Below, in pieces: positions 14,284 to 18,974 of a stretch of DNA of 18,974 nt. The translations under genes were made by a program, and so were the position numbers. Within the stretch, counting starts at the first letter, position 1. Each line of letters begins with the position of its first letter. Source of the DNA: Chrysochromulina parva (taxonomy: Eukaryota; Haptophyta; Prymnesiales; Chrysochromulinaceae); NCBI GenBank assembly GCA_002887195.1, contig PJAB01000935.1:1-18974 (forward strand). The letters run 5' to 3'. The notes beneath the pieces are model-generated. The model worked only from the letters and a program-made list of their open reading frames with translations. It had not been told where the DNA came from and searched no databases.

Positions 14284-17200
14284 ATGGAGCCACTCCTCGA
14301 GGTCTCCACCCGCCCAAAGCGCCGGAGCGAGCGTGCACGAGAGGCACGGCTTTCGCTGAGTGCCGGCTCCGCCCGTGCAGACACGAGGCCGGCGATCTCG
14401 GCGACACCAGCAGCGCCCCGCCCAGAAGCACCGGTAACGCCAGTGCCGCCGACGTCGCCACCGCCACCGCGCACTGATGAGCGCGGCCGTCCGATGAACA
14501 TTGAGCCGCCCGTGTCGGTCAACGGCCCCCCGCCTGGCTCGCCACAGAATCACGCTCTCCCGGAGCAGGACGTCGTCGAGCTCTTCTTTCCCCAGCGTGC
14601 AGGAAAGCGCGAGGGACCCCTGCGCATCGCATGCGTGCTGCTCGCCTATGCTCTCGTGGCGGCTGGCGCGGGCACGCTTGTGATGATGTACGCCGTGTGC
14701 TTTGCGGCCAAGGGGCCGGCTTGCCACGCGTACTGGGAGAGGCTGAGCCCGGGACGAACGGGCATCGGCGAACGGGGGTGGAGCCTCCTCGTCGCCTTCG
14801 TCTTCACGCTGAGTTTCATCTCGCTCCTGTGGGCGCTGGGCGAGCTTTGCACGCTGCTTCTGGACTGTCGGCGGTCGGCGCGGCTCCGCACGCGCGTGCG
14901 CGAGGTGTTGGACGGCGTGACGACACGATCCCAGGCGGCACTTAAGATGCATGCAGGCCTAGGGCGCGTGATGCATCTGGTGCACGACGCCTCGCTCGCG
15001 GTGCGACTCTCGTTTGAGTGCATCTCGTATCGGCTCAGTGACGGCACGTACGTGCTCTCGGACGCGTCGGGCGTGGTAGAGCCGGACGAGATCACGGTGG
15101 TGATGGGGCCGTCGGGCTGTGGAAAGTCGACGCTGCTCTCGCTGCTCAGCGGCAAGCTTCGGCCGACGCGCGGCACGATCTTTCTGAACGGCAAGCCCGG
15201 CTCCGTGCGCGAGATGTACAAGCTCATCGGTTTCGTGCCGCAGGAAGATGTCATGCTCACGTCGCTCACGGTCATGGAACTGCTCTGGTTCTCCGCCATC
15301 TGCCGGCTGCCTCGCGACTTGCCGCGCGCGACACTCAACGCGTGGGTGCACATGGTCCTGGACCTGCTGTCGCTCACGCAGCACCGGCACAAGCGCATCG
15401 GCGACGCGCAGCGTCGCGGCCTGTCGGGCGGCCAGCGCAAGCGCGTCAACGTGGCCATCGAGCTCGTCGCTGATCCGTCGCTCATCTTCCTCGATGAGCC
15501 CACGTCGGGGCTCGACTCGACGGCGGCGCTCGAGCTGATGCAGTGCCTGCACCGGCTCTCTAGCCACGGCGTCGCTGTGTGCGCCGTCATCCACCAGCCA
15601 CGCGTCGCCGTCTTCGAGCTCGCCCACTCGCTACTGCTGCTCGGGGGAACGGGCAAGACCGTGTACATGGGGCCGACGCTCCAAGCTCTCGCATACTTCC
15701 AGTCCCTCGGATTCGTCTTCTCCACGCGTGAGAATGTCGCCGACCAGCTCCTCGACGTCGTCTCGGGCGCCCTCCAGTCGACGCAGCAGGACATGTCGCC
15801 CCTCAATGTTTGCTGGAACGCCGCGCGCCAGCGTTACGCTCGCGACGACCACGGGCTCAGCGGCTGCGGCAGCAGCAGCAGCGGCGGCGGCGTTAGCGTT
15901 GGCGTTGGCGTTGGCGTTGGCGGCGCGCGTGCGATTTCCGGTGCTCCCGTCGTCTCCTCCACCAGCAGCTCCCCGACCGACCGTGCGGCATGTGCACTCG
16001 CCGAGTGGGGCGTCGAGGTGTCGCCGTCGGAGCTCGAGGGACGCAGCGGCGGGGCAGCGAGCGGCAGCGGCGGCGAGGCGAGGCGAGGCGAGCGTGGCCA
16101 CCGGCGGCACCCCTCCTCTGGTAACGGCGTGGGCATGCTCGGCAAGTGGCTCCGGGATGGCGAGGGGCCTACCCGAACTGACCTGCGGCTCAAGCACGAC
16201 GGCGGGCGCAAGACAGCGCGAATGGTGCGTCAAGTGAGCCTGTTCGTCTGGCGCTCATTTGTGCAGCTCGAGCGCGGTGCGGTGAACATTGTGCGCGACC
16301 TGTTCATCATCGTGGTCGCGGGCCTCCTCCTCGGCTTCCTTTTCGAAGGCACCCTCGAAAAGGTGCGCTGCGATGAGGGTTTCCTACGCCCGCTCGTCGG
16401 CAGGCAGTTTGAGGACCCACTCGGGCGGTACCGTTTCAACTTCACGCAGGCGCACGCGGACAATTGGGGTGCCGCATGCCGGGAGCAGCTGTGGGAGAAG
16501 CGCTCGTGGTTCGCGCGCCCCGCCTGGTTCTGCGCCTCCGAGCTCTTCGCGCCCTTTGCCGATCTCTTCCCTGACCAAGCGCTCGAGATCGAGGTAGACC
16601 AATTCATGGGCGTGCGCATGGGGTACGCGCAGGCACTCACGCTCTCGCTGCTGGCGATGGCGATCGTGTCGATCCAAGTGTCGCTCAACCTCTTTGGCGC
16701 CGAGCGTCCAGTCTTCTGGCGCGAGTCGCGCCACTTTTCGATCGCAGCGTACACGCTCGGCAAGAACCTTGCATTCCTGCCGCTCACGCTCGCGTACCCC
16801 TTCTTCTTCCTCCTCTTCTTCTTTCAGCTGCTTCGGCCGTACGCGCCCTTCCACGCGTTCTACGTCGTCTTTTTGCTCGTCGAGTGGGCTGGCGAGGGCG
16901 TCGGCCAACTCATATCGCTCCAGCTCAATGCGTCGCGTCAGCTCGCGGGCGGCATCGCCGCGCTCATCTTCACAGTGCTCACCGGCTCCTTCCCGCTCCT
17001 CTCCAGTCTCGGGCTGGGCTTCGAGATCATCTCGTACACCTCCTTTTGCCGCTGGGGCATGCAAGCGCTCCTCTCTCTGGAGTTCACGCCCTGGTACGTG
17101 GGCAACGGCGGCGCCTACCAAGACGGCACTCTCCCCGGCGGCCATGGCTTTCGCGGCTGCTGCCGCCAGAGCCTCAACGACACTATTGACATCTTCCTCT

Positions 17201-17568
17201 CGGCCACGCCGCTCCCAAGCACGTGCGAGGCCTCGTGCGTGGGCGTTCACAGCTTCGAGTGTACCGGATACACGGGCACCATGCCCACCTCGAATATGAG
17301 CGTCTACAATGTGCTCGCGGGCGCGTACGGCTACGTTTCGACTCCGCTTGCGTGGTGGTACCCGGGCACGAGCGGCTATCCCGACGTGTTCCCGCTCTAC
17401 CCGACGCCGCAGGTGGGCGATGCCCTCGTCGAGCCACCCGACAACTACACGAGCGGCGACATGCGCTTCTCGCAGACCTCCCTGCTCATGCTCCTAGCGA
17501 TCGGCGTCGTGGCGCGCTTCCTCGTCTACCTCACCCTCCGCGTCAGCGACCGCAAGAAGCGGCGCTGA
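14284..17568 (+). CDS. ABCG-subfamily half-transporter
   Basis: A 1094-residue single-exon ABC transporter in reverse (nucleotide-binding domain first) order. Residues 1-105 are Pro/Arg-rich and cytosolic. Two additional hydrophobic segments at about 112-140 and 166-194 precede the ATPase. Walker A is GPSGCGKS at 275-282, the Q-loop Gln is 320, the signature LSGGQRK is 380-386, Walker B is LIFLDEP at 400-406 and the switch His is H437. A low-complexity linker at about 505-650 includes SVGVGVGVGG. The membrane domain has about six helices, starting near 673, 782, 825, 858, 888 and 1062. A large Cys-rich, NxS/T-containing loop lies between the last two. It probably acts as a dimer exporting lipids, sterols or other hydrophobic compounds; the substrate cannot be inferred. 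The early membrane segments recall plant ABCG24/28-like members rather than WHITE. Confidence 0.92.
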   Translation: MEPLLEVSTRPKRRSERAREARLSLSAGSARADTRPAISATPAAPRPEAPVTPVPPTSPPPPRTDERGRPMNIEPPVSVNGPPPGSPQNHALPEQDVVELFFPQRAGKREGPLRIACVLLAYALVAAGAGTLVMMYAVCFAAKGPACHAYWERLSPGRTGIGERGWSLLVAFVFTLSFISLLWALGELCTLLLDCRRSARLRTRVREVLDGVTTRSQAALKMHAGLGRVMHLVHDASLAVRLSFECISYRLSDGTYVLSDASGVVEPDEITVVMGPSGCGKSTLLSLLSGKLRPTRGTIFLNGKPGSVREMYKLIGFVPQEDVMLTSLTVMELLWFSAICRLPRDLPRATLNAWVHMVLDLLSLTQHRHKRIGDAQRRGLSGGQRKRVNVAIELVADPSLIFLDEPTSGLDSTAALELMQCLHRLSSHGVAVCAVIHQPRVAVFELAHSLLLLGGTGKTVYMGPTLQALAYFQSLGFVFSTRENVADQLLDVVSGALQSTQQDMSPLNVCWNAARQRYARDDHGLSGCGSSSSGGGVSVGVGVGVGGARAISGAPVVSSTSSSPTDRAACALAEWGVEVSPSELEGRSGGAASGSGGEARRGERGHRRHPSSGNGVGMLGKWLRDGEGPTRTDLRLKHDGGRKTARMVRQVSLFVWRSFVQLERGAVNIVRDLFIIVVAGLLLGFLFEGTLEKVRCDEGFLRPLVGRQFEDPLGRYRFNFTQAHADNWGAACREQLWEKRSWFARPAWFCASELFAPFADLFPDQALEIEVDQFMGVRMGYAQALTLSLLAMAIVSIQVSLNLFGAERPVFWRESRHFSIAAYTLGKNLAFLPLTLAYPFFFLLFFFQLLRPYAPFHAFYVVFLLVEWAGEGVGQLISLQLNASRQLAGGIAALIFTVLTGSFPLLSSLGLGFEIISYTSFCRWGMQALLSLEFTPWYVGNGGAYQDGTLPGGHGFRGCCRQSLNDTIDIFLSATPLPSTCEASCVGVHSFECTGYTGTMPTSNMSVYNVLAGAYGYVSTPLAWWYPGTSGYPDVFPLYPTPQVGDALVEPPDNYTSGDMRFSQTSLLMLLAIGVVARFLVYLTLRVSDRKKRR
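15886..15922 (+). repeat. GGCGTT hexamer microsatellite in ABCG linker
   Basis: About five tandem GCGTTG/GGCGTT units encode alternating Gly-Val in the linker between the ATPase and membrane domains, next to short AGC and GGC runs. It is unlikely to be structurally constrained. Confidence 0.85.
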
Positions 17569-18057
17569 ACACGTGGGTGGGCAGGCGCGGTTAGGCGTAG
17601 GGCATGGCGGAGGTTGGGGGGGGGGCGAGCGGGCGCGATTGGAATGGCGCGTCCCATGACGGTAAGAATCTCGAGTGGGGTGGTTGGTGGCTAGTAGTTG
17701 TTCCGCCGTACTACTGTGTGCACACTGAGAGTCGAGGTACGAGTTATGTGTCGTTCAGTCGAGGAGTGCGATAGGAGTGCGAGCGCCACCGTGTTCCCGG
17801 GGCACCGCCCCCCCAACGAAATCTCGCGTCTCGCACCTCGGGGCGCCACCTCTCGGCGTCGGGACTCGGCCGGCCCGGCCGTGGTCGCCATGGACCGCGG
17901 GGATCTCAATTGTCATAGCACATAGGCTTAGAACCCGCGCGCCGCGCGCGCCGGCAAAGCGCCAGTAGCAGTAGGGTTTTAGGAAAAAGAAATCGCGACG
18001 CCACGAGTGGCCACGAGCACGACCTGACCAAACTGACGTGTGGATCTGTTATACATG
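17569..18057. other. Intergenic 3' of ABCG
   Basis: No gene, RNA or poly(A) hexamer can be supported. The first 70 bp are G-rich with a ten-G run at about 17617. Open frames at 17698-17925 and 17777-17968 have no recognisable content and look like GC-driven chance frames. The GCGCGC-rich stretch at about 17938-17952 is self-complementary. Confidence 0.45.
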
Positions 18058-18058
18058 G

Positions 18059-18090
18059 TTAGGGTTAGGGTTAGGTCCGCTCGGGTTAGG
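18059..18090 (+). repeat. Interstitial TTAGGG telomere-like repeats
   Basis: TTAGGG occurs at 18059-18064 and 18065-18070, then a partial TTAGG at 18071-18075. After TCCGCTCGG another GTTAGG runs straight into the G stretch that begins the inverted-repeat element. TTAGGG is the telomere unit of many eukaryotes. The tract is short and degenerate, so it marks a relic or subtelomeric sequence, not a chromosome end. Confidence 0.8.
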
Positions 18091-18694
18091 GGGGGTTTCC
18101 TATCCTTTTTGGGGGGGGGTTTCCTATCGGATACGTATCCTGATGTGTTTCGATGTATCCTGCATGTATCCTGAATGTATCCTGAAGGATACATGTATCC
18201 CTTATGTATCCTGATGTATCTCAAATGTATTTTAAATGCCCTGTTACATTCCAAGAGAATACATGTATCGACATGTATTTTACACGTATCCCGAACGAGT
18301 CCAAGATACATCTTGGGATACATATGAGATACTCAGATACATCAAGAACATGTATCGTGCACGTGGGATACATGCCAATGATACATGCGGGATACATGCG
18401 GGATACATATGAGATACATGTATCTGCAGAGGTTCGAGGATACATGGAGGATACATGGAGGATACATGCGGGATACATGCGGGATACATGAGGGATACAT
18501 AATGAGATGTATGTATCTCAATTGTATCCAGAGAGGTACGTATCTGCAAATGTATCTTGTTGTATCTTGATGTATCTTGATGTATCTTGACGGGACACAT
18601 CAAGATACGATCAGGATACATGCAGGATACATCAAAATACATCAGGATACGTATCCGATAGGAAACCCACCCCAAAAAGGATAGGAAACCCCCC
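18090..18694. mobile_element. 605-bp element with ~85-bp terminal inverted repeats
   Basis: The left arm 18090-18174 and right arm 18611-18694 are reverse complements with about three substitutions and one indel over 85 bp. Both arms begin GGGGGG, then TTTCCTATCCTTTTT, a G run, and TTTCCTATCGGATACGTATC. The interior (18175-18610) is built from ATACATG/CATGTAT words, and the dominant strand of the word changes from left to right. No transposase is present, and no clear target-site duplication is visible beside the arms. It could be a foldback/MITE-like non-autonomous element or a palindromic satellite. The open frames within it are by-products of the repeat and are not genes. Confidence 0.7.
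18360..18500 (+). repeat. Direct GGATACATG(C/A)GG repeats
   Basis: About ten copies of GGATACATG separated by 2-4 nt, giving an 11-12 bp period, lie within the inverted-repeat element. The most regular runs are at about 18386-18412 and 18438-18500. Variants with CATATGA or CATGGA spacers are interspersed. Confidence 0.85.
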
Positions 18695-18974
18695 GTCACC
18701 CACTACATGTAGGTCAGCTCTGAGGACGACACGTAAGTAAATCCTGCAACCCTGACGCGACTACGAAGTTTGCTATCGTGTTACATGTAGCGTACTCGCT
18801 TTCTGAGCCTTCGCCCCCAAGCACACTCGCGGAGTTACATCGTACTTCCCTTTAAGATGAATTCACGATATGAGCACGACGTTCACAACAACATAAAAAT
18901 CCTGAGACATGACGGTATAATCGTCTTGGGGGGGGGGGGGGGGGGGGGGGGGGCGGGCGGGGCGGGGGGGGCGG
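18695..18974. other. Unassigned right flank ending in a poly-G tract
   Basis: No coding frame is supported. The word TACATGTAG occurs twice (about 18704 and 18782). The window ends in a run of 26 G at 18928-18953 followed by further G/C-only sequence. It could be a real low-complexity tract or a sequencing/assembly edge. Confidence 0.5.

Noticed and set aside
12599..16237. Long antisense frames within HDAC and ABCG genes
   Set aside because: Both strands stay open because of high GC; the chosen strands carry complete catalytic motifs and the antisense frames none.
18360..18500. CRISPR-like repeat array
   Set aside because: Repeat units are 9-12 bp with no unique spacers, in a eukaryotic locus.
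18204..18699. Repeat-derived frames giving GYMRDT/MYPACI peptides on both strands
   Set aside because: They arise from stop-free translation of the ATACATG word array inside the inverted-repeat element and open on both strands at once.

Overview
This window is nuclear DNA from a GC-rich, intron-poor eukaryote. Eukaryotic signatures include an LSM6 gene interrupted by two short GT-AG introns, a class I histone deacetylase, a RAD51C-type recombinase, an FG/CCCH nucleoporin and an ABCG half-transporter. A Tic22-family plastid import protein with an N-terminal leader, plus two small secretory-leader proteins, points to a photosynthetic protist. High GC content, homopolymer-rich proteins, single-exon genes and TTAGGG repeats fit a haptophyte-like alga best, but the lineage is an inference.

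Layout. 1-243: no firm gene. 244-1494 (+): NUP42-like nucleoporin. 2108-3409 (+): RAD51C. 3725-5644 (+): a GT8-like glycosyltransferase fused to a PC-esterase/SGNH acyltransferase-like domain. 6010-7020 (-): DNAJB12/14-type ER J-protein, tail-to-tail with the fusion gene. 7176-7550 (+): small secretory-leader protein with a SAP-like motif. 8229-9087 (+, one intron): thioredoxin-fold protein lacking the CxxC. 9732-9992 (+): small helical protein. 10205-11125 (-): Tic22. 11319-11716 (+, two introns): LSM6. 12399-13862 (-): class I HDAC. 14284-17568 (+): ABCG transporter. From about 18058 to the end there is non-coding repeat sequence: a short TTAGGG tract, then a 605-bp element with about 85-bp terminal inverted repeats filled with ATACATG/CATGTAT motifs, then a 26-nt G run near the window end.

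The genes are mostly independent housekeeping functions: mRNA export (NUP42), RNA decay/splicing (LSM6), recombination (RAD51C), chromatin (HDAC), ER quality control (J-protein), plastid import (Tic22) and membrane transport (ABCG). They do not form an operon or an obvious single system. Three closely spaced divergent pairs (J-protein/SAP-like, Tic22/LSM6, HDAC/ABCG) probably share bidirectional promoters. The least ordinary items are the glycosyltransferase-esterase fusion and the terminal-inverted-repeat element beside interstitial telomere-like repeats. I did not find convincing evidence of a wholly new multi-gene system. All splice sites and starts are read from sequence alone.
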